Positions 22,985-34,395 of a stretch of 64,000 nucleotides of DNA are shown here, piece after piece. Every line of letters begins with the position of its first letter. Position 1 is the first letter of the stretch. The notes under the pieces are model-generated. The model did no database searches and was not told where the DNA came from. It saw only the letters and a list, made by a program, of their open reading frames with translations. A program made the translations under genes and the position numbers. This stretch comes from Enoplolaimus lenunculus (lineage: Eukaryota; Nematoda; Enoplea; Enoplida; Thoracostomopsidae), in NCBI GenBank assembly GCA_030248215.1, contig JASANG010003629.1:62001-126000 (forward strand). The letters are read 5' to 3'.

Positions 22985-23587
22985 TTTATTGAGCGAAGCT
23001 CGAACACACGTAAGTAATTAAGGTAATATGCAAATTAGTTGTTAGCTAACTATTCAGTTATCGGTTTTGGAGGTTTGTAAGCAATTTCCTCAGATTCCTC
23101 GCACCCAAAAACCCTTTAGTGCTGAAATTATATTGTTTTTAACCTTAATAATTAGTGAAATATTGTAAAAAGTCCTAATTTAGGCTTATACACTATGCTA
23201 ATATGCAAATTATCTATTAGCTAACTGCTCAATTATAGGTTTTAGAGGTTTGTAAACAGTCCACACAGATTCCTCGCACCCAAAAACCCTTTAGTGCTGA
23301 AATTATATTGTTTTTAACCTTAATAATTAGTGAAATGTTGTGGAAAGTCCTAATTTAGGCTTAATTAATTATGCAAATTAGCCTGTAACTAATAAACGGC
23401 TTAAAATTTTAAAACCCCAATGCGAGGTTAACACCCAGGATAATTGGCTTTCAAACAAAAAAAGTTTATCAAAATCGGTTAAGCCGTTCCTGAGATTCTT
23501 TCCGCAAGGACAGACGGACATCCACCTTTCGATACCCTAGTACAAAACATAAAACGCTTCGCGAAACTCTGAGCTTCGCTCAATAAA
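22985..23587. mobile_element. TTTATTGAGCGAAGCTC element with internal duplication
   Basis: 603-bp element bounded by perfect 17-bp inverted ends: TTTATTGAGCGAAGCTC at 22,985-23,001 and its complement at 23,571-23,587. It contains two direct copies of a roughly 185-bp segment ('ctcgcacccaaaaacccttt', 'agtgctgaaattatattg') starting near 23,023 and 23,208. Near the right end is 'tatcaaaatcggttaagccg' followed by 'ttcctgagattc' and 'ggacagacggaca', phrases I remember from mobile elements of many invertebrates. Confidence 0.8.
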
Positions 23588-24340
23588 GTACGCAATATCA
23601 ATGTAACCAAATAGGTGCTCTTAAGTACACAATTTAATGAATGTCAAGTTAGTCTAGACAAAACGAAATACAATGTTCTATACCTGATCAGCATTTTGAT
23701 TCATGCAGGATTTTAGTCATAAATGATCAGAGATAAAAATCGTGGCTTGAGCTAAAAGTGCTTCAAACATGAATTGCAAGCATTATACTGACACAGATAA
23801 GTTATAATTCGTACGTATTGATTAGTAATATATACGTAATATTATATACACAGCTCGAAAACATATATATAAGGGTTCGGCCTTGGATGGCGTGTTACGT
23901 GGCGCAGCGGTGGAATGTTCGCTTGCGGATCTGTAGGCTAAAAGTTCGTGCCACTCCAGTATGTTTACTTTTCTAGTTGGTTGTCCTGGTCAATATGCAA
24001 TGTATTCCAAAACACATTGTGTTGACCGGAAAATGAAAAATACATGCCACCGAAAAATTCATTTTAATTTTCTTTTTTGCAATTATTGGTGAAATAACCC
24101 TAGTTGGAGATAGGTATTCACTTTATCTGCTGTATTTTAGATTTTCAAAATCCACGGATGCGATATCTGCCTTTGACGGCTTATTTTTGGCGAATGTCAA
24201 AGTTTGCATAATACACTAATGAAATCTATTCGATTTTTATCGTCATTTTTTAGCAAAATATCTTAATTTGCATCACCAAAGATAACATACTCCGGTTCTG
24301 CTCATGACCCCAACGATATTATAAAGGTACCACAAAGCGC
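23588..24340. other. Intergenic, repeat fragments
   Basis: 23,888-23,965 (+) is a tRNA-like fragment ('acgtggcgcagcggtggaat', 'aaagttcgtgcc'). 24,018-24,290 is the left half of a CCGGTT hAT-like element without its ends. There is no sign here of the missing first exon of the GalNAc-transferase. Confidence 0.45.
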
Positions 24341-24600
24341 TCACGGTATGGCCCTTACATCAGTTAGTACGGAACCGGGCATTACACCTGGAAAACCGGG
24401 CTTCCAGAGCGGGGATCGAACTCTCCGATACAAATCCTTAAGAGATCGCTGTATTACTGTGCAACGCAGCCCGCTTGACCAACTGCTTCTATCAAGGACT
24501 ACATGTCTACCGTATGCTGCCTGCAAGCATATGTGCATTGCAAATACAGCATATGCGCCAGAACAAGCATGTCTCACATGCTTATAGCATCTAACAACGA
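24341..24600 (-). repeat. tRNA-like repeat unit
   Basis: 'gaaaaccgggcttccagagc' followed by 'ggggatcgaactctcc' and, further right, 'aacaagcatgtctcacatgc', in the same order as the units at 21,530-22,260. Confidence 0.55.
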
Positions 24601-24644
24601 AAAGCTTTAACGGATGACCACGAGTTGAAGGAATTTCTGGAACC

Positions 24645-25020
24645 CAGGGTGTAACCGGAATTCCGATTCCGATTAGAATTCAAATTCAAAACGAGTTCCG
24701 ATTCCGATTCCGACTGCACAATCAATCATTTAATTTAAGTGCTTGTTGTGATACGTTGCATAAAAATTCTGTATTATTTATCTATTAAATTGCTTCAATA
24801 ATTGATTGCAGTTTTGCTTTACGGAACCAAAAATCTTCGCCAGCTTGTTCACGCGTCCGTTTTAAAAACTGTTGCCAGCTAACAAACATCCTAAATCAAT
24901 ATTATATTTGTCAATTCAAATTATCCGTAGTCACAAAATTTTTAGTTCCGATTCCGATTACAATTCTGGTACAAATTGGCTGTTCCGATTCCGGTATAGT
25001 CCAGTCCGCTTTGCACGCTG
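24645..25020. mobile_element. hAT-like CCGATT MITE
   Basis: Starts CAGGGTGTAACCGGAATTCC and ends 'cgctttgcacgctg', flanked by 'ctggaacc' and 'ttggaacc' (8-bp duplication, one mismatch). Internal 'ttccgattccgatt' tracts define this CCGATT subgroup, shared with 26,556-26,838 and 30,616-30,988. Confidence 0.75.
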
Positions 25021-25243
25021 TTGGAACCCGAAGAAATCAGAAATCTTTTAAACAGATGCTGCGAGAACGATTTCATACGTAAGCCCAAATCCCTGTAAAG
25101 GCGCATCTGTTCAAGTGACTCAATTTTAGGTACCTATAACGGTCCAAAACATACGTTGCCATCGTACGCTATATGCGCGGATGGTTATGTAACTGAAACG
25201 GTCCAAAACATTGTAAGTTCGTGAAATTGACATAAACTACGGC

Positions 25244-25608
25244 CAGGGTGCAACCGGAATTCCGGTTCCGGTTCCGGCATTTTTTCACCTTCCGGTTCCG
25301 GTTCCGGTAAATTTTTACAGGATTTAAAAATTCCGGTATTATAATTTGGCCGTTTTCTTAACTTTGCTAATTTTTAAGAATCTCTTTTGAAAGCCACTTG
25401 TACTCCGAATATAAGCCATTAATGGTGGATTTCACTTCAATCGATGATGAAAATCTAAAATACAACAAATAAAATAAATACCTATGTTCGACTAAGGTTA
25501 TTTCACAAATAATAGAGCAAAAATAAGATTAAAATGAAATATTTGGTGAAATGCATTTTTCACTTTCCGGTTCCGGTTCCGGTAAATTGTAATTCCGGTT
25601 GCACCCTG
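25244..25608. mobile_element. hAT-like CCGGTT MITE, best-preserved copy
   Basis: 365 bp, starts CAGGGTGCAACCGGAATTCC and ends 'gtaattccggttgcaccctg', an inverted repeat of about 18 bp, with exact 8-bp duplications ACTACGGC on both sides (25,236-25,243 and 25,609-25,616). Runs of (TTCCGG)n lie just inside both ends. Non-autonomous. Confidence 0.92.
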
Positions 25609-25616
25609 ACTACGGC

Positions 25617-26555
25617 ATAACATTACGTACGCAATGAACAGTTTACACAACTAACGTTAATATGCCCATTGAACTTTAAACAACGAATACCCTGTTTGAA
25701 TATTTTGATCTGCTCTGAATGCCGTTTCACACAAACTAATAAATCGCCGACAAGCTTTATTTTTTACTTTATTTTTCACTTGGCTAGTCCCCATACCCTT
25801 CGAACAGGCTCGGGACAAATCCCACTGTATCAAGCCACCCTCAGTACAACCCTATTTCAAAGCTATAGTGTTTTTGGTCCCGGACAAACCCAATAAACTG
25901 GACGTTTCACACGATGCCTTAATTGTTTTAAACGCGAAAATGCAACTAATTCTGCTCTGTCAAAAAATCAAAGGTGTATGGGTTTTGTTTCAAAAAGTAG
26001 AATTTTGAGTAACCGCAGCGTCATTCTGTTTCTCAACTCGCTGTACAACCAGGTAGCGGTGCTCCACAATCGTTCGCTGTTAGTGTTGATAGGCGAAATG
26101 CGCAAGGACTTCCGGGTCAAAGCTGCGCTCCAAGGAAAGTTTTTATGAACTGAAAAAAAGCGAGACCGAGACCAAGACCAGCCAAATTCCGAGATTGCCG
26201 AGACCCAGACCACCCATATCTGTTTACAAGGAGCGTCCTGCCCCGGACTTCATCCGTTCAGAACGCACACTCAATCAGTTTACTACTATTGTACAAGTAG
26301 TTATCAAAATAATTCAAACACAGACTATCGGTAGAATACAACCACCTAGAAACGTCGGTGTCAGACTACCCAGCAACTTAAGCTCGTGCTTTGTGTTTCT
26401 GTAAAATACGTTATTTAGTTAATTCTTAAAACCGAACGTAGCGTTGCAGAAGAGCGATTTGGATCCTATCATAGATCCCGAACATGTCCGTTTACTTGAA
26501 AATCCGACAATATCCAAAAGCAGTAAAAGCATTGAAGAACAAGATACATTAGTGT
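25617..26555. other. Intergenic, no gene recognised
   Basis: Short open frames only. 26,160-26,215 has a 'cgagaccgagaccaagacc' purine-rich run. I do not recognise a gene. Confidence 0.35.
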
Positions 26556-26838
26556 CAGCGTGCAATTGAAATTCCGATTCCGATTAGAATTCCGACCCAA
26601 AACGAGTTCCGATTCGGATCCCGATTGCACAATCAATCGGAATCATAATTTCTACATTTTAATTTTTGGCCTACTTGTTGTTATATGTTGTTTAAAAATT
26701 CTGCATCATTTATTAAATTGTTTTCGATGACTTAACTTATTAATAACTGATTGTAGTTTAGTTTTACAGAGCCAAATAATAATTGCCTTTCTGTTCCGAT
26801 TCCGATTCCGGTATAATCGAGTTCCCCTTTGCACCCGA
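26556..26838. mobile_element. hAT-like CCGATT MITE
   Basis: Starts 'cagcgtgcaattgaaattcc' and ends 'ccccttttgcacccga' less one t, flanked by 'attagtgt' and 'aatagtgt' (7 of 8 match). Confidence 0.7.
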
Positions 26839-26868
26839 AATAGTGTAATGTTGATGTTTGATTGCGAG

Positions 26869-26947
26869 ACGACGTGGATCAGTGGTAGCACGCTGGACTG
26901 CGAGTCTGTCGGCCATTACCATGGCATCGAAACCTCGCAAGAACGCC
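26869..26947 (+). repeat. tRNA-like fragment
   Basis: 'gtggatcagtggtagcacgc' resembles an A box and 'ggcatcgaaacctcgc' a B box plus acceptor. 5' and 3' ends pair over about five bases only, so a pseudo-tRNA or SINE head. A second piece of the same type lies at 28,221-28,275. Confidence 0.45.
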
Positions 26948-26995
26948 TTCATTTCCAGCTGCAAGAACTCAGAACTTAAAAACGTTGCGCCTTAA

Positions 26996-27162
26996 TAGGG
27001 ATGATAATCGTTTATGATGGTTAGGGTTTACGTCTTCATATAATGATGTAATGTAGTATCCTGTTTATTAAAAGCATGGTGTACTAAGGTTAAGTTCGGC
27101 ATCCGCAACATTTCAAAATAAGAATCGGCATCGGCAAAAATTTTGGTATCGGCACATGCCTA
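26996..27162. mobile_element. TAGGGATG MITE, partial
   Basis: 'tagggatgataatcg' to 'ggtatcggcacatgccta'; the internal 'tgatgtaatgtagtatcctg' is shared with the 37,472-37,834 copy. Confidence 0.55.
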
Positions 27163-27366
27163 ATTTCTTTTGTTTGACGTTCGAGTTCTGGTATTTGATA
27201 TCCAGCTGCGCTCTGCTAACCACCTATTCGATCGCACATGGTTAGCGAGCTGTTTCATTCAATTTTTTGAAAAGTTTAGCGTGGTGTACTATTTGTTGTC
27301 CATGACATGCTTATGTGTTCTACACTATCTCCGATTATGTATGAAAACATTTAAATCAAATGAGGA
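27163..27366. repeat. Duplicated 200-bp segment, copy 1
   Basis: 'tatttgatatccagctgcgc' through 'tcaaatgaggac' is about 95% identical by eye to 37,835-38,037. Both copies sit immediately to the right of a TAGGGATG element, so element and flank were probably duplicated together. Confidence 0.8.
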
Positions 27367-27415
27367 CGACAGCGTCGACATTAACAGTAGTTAGAAAACG
27401 GGTTATGTTGCAGGC

Positions 27416-27478
27416 ACAGTTGTAGAGCGTTCGCTTAAGGATCCACAGGCCTGAAGTTCAATTCATGCTCCGTATGCC
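27416..27478 (+). repeat. tRNA-like fragment
   Basis: 'agttgtagagcgttcgctta' and 'gaagttcaattcatgctcc' match the core of the tRNA-like units, here on the plus strand. Confidence 0.45.
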
Positions 27479-27989
27479 TGCTTTTTAAGCTCAGACCCTG
27501 CTCGGTAGGATCACACTGAATGTGCGAAACCTGCAAAAACTTCTTAATACGGTAAGAGGAACCCGCATCAGTCGTAACAACACTAGCTATATTATTAAAA
27601 TTCGAATCAACAGCGAAGAAACTTAGACTCAACAAAGGTACTCATGGCATAGTTAAAATAGGGAACCTACGGAGTACAAACAGGTAATAAGAACCTGAAA
27701 AACTAGTTTTGTCTTGAAGTTACTTACCCCGTTTATACGCCACTGTTTTTTTAACTTTTGAGTTTAAGGAAAACATTTTTACTTGACGTCTCAATGCTCT
27801 TTTGTTTTGCGTTAATTATGTTCACAATAGTGGCCCGTGGCTGGGTTGGCTTAGCTTTGGATCCGCCTGTAATTGAAAGTACCTATAACAATATTGAGTC
27901 TATATGTTGGACGCTACATAGCTAGCATCACTGCATATCGCAAAGTAAAAACTCCGAATTTAAAAGTGAGACGCACTCTGGAAGCATAG

Positions 27990-28640
27990 ATTATTAAGCG
28001 CAACTTAGAATTACAGTTGGAAAAGCGGGCTAAAGCGGGGACCGAACTCTCAGCCTATGGATCCTTAAGCGAGCACTCTACCACTGCGCCACGTAGCCCG
28101 CCTCTCCAACTGCATTTTTCGTCGACTATATTTGTCGACCGTATGCTGCCAGCTAGCATACATACAGTGCACTGCACTATATTGCATGTGCACATAACGG
28201 GCAAGCATGTGTCACATGCTTACAGTAGCGCGCTGGACTGACAATCTGTCGACCATGGTCTGGGATCGAACTCAGTTTAGAACGTCTTACCATACCCTAC
28301 CCAACTTATCACAGCGCGGATATTAATTCGGGAGGCAATAGCCTTACACGCATTAAAGAAATTGTCAGTTTAGTAGGAACGATCGGGACAAACACCGCGT
28401 TGTCAGTCTATGTAGGAACCGGGACTTCAGACCTTTAATTAAGCAGCTGGAAAAGCGGGTTACGGGTGGTTTCGAACTGGCGACCTTCTGCTTGTCAGGC
28501 AGACGCCGTTACCACTGCGCCGCGTAGCCCGCCTCTCCAACTGCATTTTTCGTCGACTATATGTGGCGACCGTACACCACAATGTGCATTGCATTTATTG
28601 CATATGCACCAGGACAAGCATGTTTCACATGCTTACACGC
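27990..28640 (-). repeat. Two tandem tRNA-like repeat units
   Basis: Cores at 28,025-28,102 and 28,445-28,535 on the minus strand. The second, read on the minus strand, has 'ggcgcagtggtaacggcgtc' and an anticodon-arm-like 'tctgcctgacaagcaga' whose loop would carry GAC (Val). Its T-arm does not pair, so it is a derivative, not a working tRNA gene. Both are followed by the 'gactatat', 'accgtatgctgcc' and 'acaagcatgt' body segments. Confidence 0.65.
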
Positions 28641-28841
28641 GTTAACTAAGCAATCGTATATGGTTGGTTGGCACTCTCAAGCCTACGGATCCGTAAACGA
28701 TTATTCTACCAGTATACCGTGCATCCCACCTCTATATACGTATATATTTTCTCGTGCCGACAGCCTGTATTTGTATAGTATAATATTGACAAGCAGATTC
28801 TTGTATGTGTAGTTATTCTGTAAGAGGTGATATATCCTACC

Positions 28842-29148
28842 CAGTGTGCAACCGGAATTCTGGTTCCTTATTTTAATTTTCTTTTTTTTGCAATATATTA
28901 ATGACATAACCCTAGTTGGAGATATGTATTAACTTTAATGAAATCTACTAATTTTTAACGTCATTTTTTAACAAAATATCTTAATTTCCGCCGACCAAAA
29001 TTTAATACCGGAATTTTTAAATTTAACGGAACTGGAAAATTAAAATGAATATTTCGGCGGATCGATTCTTCGTTTTTCGGTTCGGTTTCCGGTAATTTTT
29101 TCACATTTCGGTTCCGCTTCTGGTAAATTGTATTTCCGGTTGCACCTG
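28842..29148. mobile_element. hAT-like CCGGTT MITE
   Basis: Starts 'cagtgtgcaaccggaattc' and ends 'tatttccggttgcacctg'. Ends 293 bp upstream of the MARVEL gene start codon. Confidence 0.65.
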
Positions 29149-29440
29149 ACCCAACCCTCTCCATCCTTCTTTTGTATAAGCCTCTATCAATGATAGATAC
29201 GTATCTAGCAAGGGTTCAAAGCGCAAAAATCTGTCACTAGGTATGTGTTAAAAATTTCGTTTCTCCTCTTCAACATTTCGCGTCACCATGCTTTTTCTAT
29301 CTGTTTCTGAGAGGGGTTTGCGTCAGCAAAATGGACATGGTCCACCGCACTGCATTTTGTAATAGTTCATTGTTTTTGATCGTATAAATGATTTTTAGGT
29401 TTCTAAAGTGCACATAAAACTTACGTTCTAGTGTGTTACA

Positions 29441-32400
29441 ATGACAATTCGGTTCGATCCATCGTATATTCGGACGATACCAGGAATAGTATTAATCGCT
29501 GAAATTGTAAGTGATTGAACGAAATTTATTTGTGCGTCAATCAGAGTGCAACAGCCGACAGGATAACCTTCATGGGCAAAATATCACCATCTACAGTGTT
29601 GGCTATTTGTCGCCTTCCTATTTAAGTGAAATTATTTATTCGTGTTTTTTAAGTTCAGACACCGACAGTTGAACTGTCAAGCAAGAGGTGAATCAAACGC
29701 AATAAAGATAAGATCAGTTCTTGCATAATTGTAATTGAGGCACGTAGCGTTGTTGAACTTGTGCAAACAAACAATTCTTGATGTTTGAGTTAGCCGTTCA
29801 CAGACTCCGCATTGGACTGGGCTGAAACATTTTAGCGAATCCAAGTTTGTTTTAGGCGCTGAGCTTACTGGTCATAATTTGTGTTGGGGCATCTGACTAC
29901 GAACCAAAAGGCAGCGGGTGGATTTATTTTGTCGCCGTTACCGCAATGCTTGTTGCTGGCATCTGGCTATTAATTCATTTGCTCAACGTTCCTGAGACAC
30001 TAAGCCAAATACCTTGGATTTTGATTGTAAGTCAGTCTTAGAAGGCTAGCAGTCTTGTTTTGCATTGTTTTACAAACAGTAGAATATTTTGAAGCGCAGT
30101 AGTAACTATATACTGTGCGAGAGTGCTGCCGACCAATCGCGCGGTGTTGCGACAAGAGTTAACATAGGCTGGATGTGGTGTAGCCATTTTGGGGACATGT
30201 ATATTCTTTGTTTGGTATTCAAATCCGTACCTATCACAATTACTATATATTTTTGCTCAATACCGCAAGACTAATCGGTCTAAAATTCTGAAAAACTATT
30301 TATCAGAGTTCCAACGGGAACTCAATTTTGCCGGAACCGGAACAATGAATAATTTGCCACAAAACCGTAAAAATTACGGTTCATGGATCAAAGTGTAACC
30401 GGAAGTCCGGTTACGGTTTCGGCTTTTTTTAGCCTTCCGGTCCCGACAAATTTTTGCCGGAATTATTATTTCGGTATTCAATTTTGGTCGGTGGAAATTA
30501 AGATATTTTAGTAAAAAATGACGATAAAAATTAAATAGATTTCATTAGTATACATAGTATGTAAACCTTGAAAATCGCCGAAAATAAACCATCGAAGGTA
30601 TATTTCATTTAGTGTCAGGGTGCAATCGGAATTCCGATTCCGAATAGAATTCCAATTCAAAACGAGTTCCGATTCCGAATCCGGTTGCACAATTAACCGG
30701 TGTCGGAACTTTTAAATTTTAATTTTAATTCTATTTATTGTGATATGTTGCATAAGAATTCTGTATTATTTATCTGTTAAATTGCTTTCGATGAGTTAAC
30801 TTATCAAGTTAAGCTTTACAGAACCAAAAATCATCGCCAATTTGTTCATCCGACGTTTATGAAACTGTTGCCAGCCAACAGACTCCCTAAATCAATATTA
30901 TATTTGTTAATGCAAATTATCCCTACAGTCACAAAATTTCTAGTTCCGAATCTGATTCCGGTATAATCCACTTTCGCATTGCACCTTGATACAGAGTGTA
31001 AAAAATTTACCCGTGTAAAATCCATGTAATATATATATGGATTTTAATAACTTTACAGGGCTTAGGAACAGCTGTTGTTTACACATTTTTCTACTTTGTG
31101 GCACTGATTGTGGCGTCCGTCCTTTCGTCCAATCACAAAAGATATATCAACACGAACGCACACTCGGCTTTCGGAGCTGCTGCGGTAAGTATAATAATAG
31201 TAATAATAAACCTGAATACGTGCGTATTTAAGAATTTTTACTCGTATTTGTATGTACTCAAGTTGACATTGCATTTTAAATTTCTAAAGCGAGTAGAAAA
31301 TATGCATGTACCAGGTTCAACCGGATACCAAAAATGCCAAAGCCAAATATTTAGTGTACACATGGTTTTCGTAACATAAAAATGGTGACTGATTTCTATA
31401 ATTGAGTTCTGGAATTTACTAATTAGCAGGCTAAATGCAATTTTTAACTGTTGTTAACCCGATCAGTAACATAAACTTCCAAAATCCAATTATAAAATAA
31501 ACGAAAAATTTCATTTTTTGAAGTTTTTTAGAAAAAATATGCGGTATATTATACGTAATACCGGCGTCGGTCAGATGTCGATATCCGGCTCCGGCAAAAA
31601 ATCAACTTGCAGTTCCGGTATTGTAACATGACAGATGTTTTTTAAAAAATTCAAAAAGTTGAAATAGTCGTGCTATTAATGCCAACTACCATTTTTACAA
31701 ATGTTTCTGTCATACATGTATTAACGCTTCAAAACCAAATAATAGTGACTAGTGTTATTGTAGGGAGTACCAGCACAGTATATATCTCAGCATATTCCTA
31801 TTTCTAACGCTAATCGTAAATAGCTGAATCTGAGCTTAAGAAAAGTAAGAGCCTTAATCACAGCCACCTATATTTTATGGAGCCTAGGGAAAACGGGATG
31901 TCTTTAAAAGTAACATGGGCCAAACAAACTGGGATGCGGGTCTCGATGAAGAAGTTGAGACTGAGCAGAAATTTCTTGCGCAATACCGGAATCGGAATTT
32001 TGAAATATTAGGTTTAATCATACTTATAATTTGTTCCATAAAAATTCTCGCGATCCCAACATCCAAACAAACAAAACTATCTTTTTATTTTGAACATAAA
32101 AGTAATCGATTGTAGTTTAGTTTTACCAAACCAAAAAATCATCGTCAATTTGTTCATGCTACGTTTTTGAAAATTGTTGCCAGCCAACAGGCATCCTAAA
32201 TCTATATAAATAGTCACAAAATTTGTAATTCCGATTCCCGTATAAATTTGCTGTCCCGATTCCGATATATGTAATCCAGTTTCGCTTTGCGCTCTGAAAT
32301 ATACATGCCAGGGTGCAACAGGAATTCCGGTACCGATTCCGGCAAATTTTGACCTTTCGGTTCCGGTAAATTTTTACCGGAATTAAAAATTCCGGTGTTA

Positions 32401-33971
32401 AATTTGGTCGGTGGAAATTATACTATTTTACTAAAAATGACTATGGAAATTAAGTAGATTTCTATTCGTATAGTATATAAACCTTGACATCGCCGAAAAT
32501 AAACCATCGAATCGAAGGTAGATTGCGCTTCCGTGGATTATGAAAATCTAAAATACAGCAGATAATGTGATTACCTTTATCCAACTAAGGGATATTTCTC
32601 CAATAATATTGCAAAAAACTTAAAATGAATTTTCGGTGGCATGTATTTTTCATTTCCCGTCCCGTTTCCGGTAAAAAACAATTGCACTGTCCCACAAATC
32701 TTTTTTAGTGATACCGACTGCATTAATATCGCTGGATTTTGCAATATAAGCTCTATATATACTCTTGGCTGGCATCAATACCGGAGTCTCGGTTTATAAA
32801 CCCGAGACTTTTCAAAAGCTGAGACTGACATTTGGACTGAGACTACTTTGGGTCTCAGGAATTTTCGAGACTTGAGCCTGAGAATCCCATCCCTACAAAT
32901 ATATATGGTAGCTGAACGCGACGCCACATAAGCGTAGAAAGATTAATGGAAGAGTCGTTGCTAAAGTGTTAAAATGCATTGATGTCAGATATTAAGGTTT
33001 GTCACGTAAACACTTTTGATACCTTAGGCCAGGGCACGAAGAATTGTTAGCTCCGTTCTGATATTTGAATGTCATCTAGTATTAGGTTATAGGGTTGTGT
33101 CGATGCCAAAATTTTTGCCGATACCGATGGCGATTCTAATTTTGAAAATATGCCTATTCCAACTTTAGCACACCATGTTTGAAGAACAGATTTGACGCTA
33201 TCAATTTCTTTTTTTGGCCTATAAGTGCGTCTGACCAGAAAAACGTTATCAATATTGTATTTGTTTGAAAAAATTAGTTGAATTGAGCCGCTCTTGTAAA
33301 AATTATACTCTCTTATGGTTGTTTGCTACTGTTTAAGTCTTCGGCGTTATACTGATGTAATGTTGTATCCTACCTGTTCTTTAAAACACCATGCTTTAAA
33401 ATTGGAATCGATATCGGCATATTTTCAAATGATATTGGCACATCCCTAAATTCTAGTCAATTACTAGCACTAATTCGGTGGTACATTATTTTTAATTCCT
33501 GGTCCTAATTGTGGTAAAGTCGGATAATGAATTTTTTATCGGAACCGGATTGTGACCGCGTATATCATCTTTGCTTGGGCATTGTCGGAATTATTTAAGT
33601 CGCGGAAGAGTATATCTTTGCGGAATTTAAAGAAGTTAAAAACAGGTTAATGATATTCGACAACACATATGTGAATACCCGGTAGGTGTATACCGGATAC
33701 GGTAGGATAGTGAACCGGAGCATGATCATGTTAAATAGTTTAGATATTGATATGTATTGTGTGGATTTAGTTTTTTTCATTTGGTGCAATGGCGGCGTTT
33801 GCTGTGAACTTGGTCTTGTGGTTCCAAGATTTTCGAAGTGGCGGTGGTCGACTCAACGTTCGTACGTCAACGCAGCCTGGAACAATTTCAACACCAGCTT
33901 CAATGCCGCCAGCACATGTTTCACAGACAACTGTTACTGAAACGCGCACTGTCGAAACGCACGCCTACTAA
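29441..33971 (+). CDS. MARVEL/CMTM-like four-transmembrane protein, complete, four exons
   Basis: MARVEL proteins (CMTM, plasmolipin, MAL, synaptophysin groups) are four-helix membrane proteins of secretory-vesicle and apical sorting membranes. Exons: 29,441-29,506, 29,856-30,026, 31,059-31,184, 33,771-33,971; every junction is GT-AG and phase 0. The 187-aa product starts MTIRFDPSYIRTIPGIVLIA, close to the CMTM opening in which a conserved Y(L/I)R(S/T)xPG leads into helix 1. Helices: about 13-34, 44-65, 75-105 and 117-143 (FGAMAAFAVNLVLWF), short loops, and a Ser/Thr/Pro-rich cytosolic tail of about 40 residues ending ETHAY. Length and topology fit CMTM proteins (about 150-230 aa). No defect is seen. 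The exact orthologue (CMTM4/6 or plasmolipin-like) cannot be decided by eye, hence no symbol. Introns contain several hAT-like and TAGGGATG MITEs. Confidence 0.9.
30616..30988. mobile_element. hAT-like CCGATT MITE in MARVEL intron 2
   Basis: Starts CAGGGTGCAATCGGAATTCC and ends 'cgcattgcaccttg'. A fragment of a CCGGTT element (30,395-30,606) precedes it. Confidence 0.65.
31930..32300. mobile_element. Compound of GAGACT and CCGATT elements in MARVEL intron 3
   Basis: 'gggtctcgatgaagaagttg' at 31,937 is a GAGACT-element end. It runs into a CCGATT hAT-like body ending 'cgctttgcgctctg' at about 32,295. The GAGACT right end recurs at 32,760-32,895 ('gagaatcccatccctac'), so hAT-like elements appear to have inserted into a GAGACT element. 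Confidence 0.5.
32309..32690. mobile_element. hAT-like CCGGTT MITE in MARVEL intron 3
   Basis: Starts CAGGGTGCAACAGGAATTCC and ends 'aaacaattgcactgt' (worn end). Interior is nearly the same as 12,120-12,537. Confidence 0.65.
33090..33448. mobile_element. TAGGGATGTG MITE in MARVEL intron 3
   Basis: Starts 'tagggttgtgtcgatgcc' and ends 'gatattggcacatcccta', with 'tttttgccgataccgatggc' inside the left end. Confidence 0.7.
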
Positions 33972-34011
33972 TCAATGGACATAATTTAGATTTATATACG
34001 AGCGGAAATAT

Positions 34012-34395
34012 TGGCTGGGTTCTGAAATCTTAGGGTTTCTGAAATCTTACTTAAGAATTTACTTAAGTTATACTTAAGTTATTACTTAAGTCGCCAACTT
34101 TAGTAAATACTTAAATTTCCGATGAAAATAAACAAATCCAAAATGTAAGCCAATGCCATAATAAAAAAAGTTGCTCTATATTAAAGATTCTTCATAAGTC
34201 CACAATTTCAATTAGACCAAGGTCTGTATATATGCCAAAATGGTTAATTTGTAATAGGTATATCAAATTTAGTCAGCGACTTAAGTATTTACTTAACTTA
34301 AGTTCGCTTTTAAAAGCGACAAAATGGTTAAGTATTTACTTAGCACGTACATAAGTACTAAGTTGCACTTAAGTAATGTTTCGGAAACCCAGCCA
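34012..34395. mobile_element. GGCTGGGTT MITE rich in ACTTAAGT
   Basis: Starts 'tggctgggttctgaaatc' and ends 'tttcggaaacccagcca'. The interior is a series of TACTTAAGT palindromes. It begins 40 bp after the MARVEL stop codon and holds the nearest AATAAA (34,127-34,132), so it may supply the poly(A) signal. Confidence 0.75.

Noticed and set aside
22922-23007. Start of the GalNAc-transferase at 22,922 with a hydrophobic leader
   Set aside because: The leader sequence looks like an intron pyrimidine tract ending in CAG, and it would give two hydrophobic segments where the family has one; kept only as an alternative in the findings.
28440-28535. Functional tRNA-Val gene
   Set aside because: An anticodon-like arm is present, but the T-arm and part of the acceptor do not pair, and the same core occurs in a dispersed repeat body.
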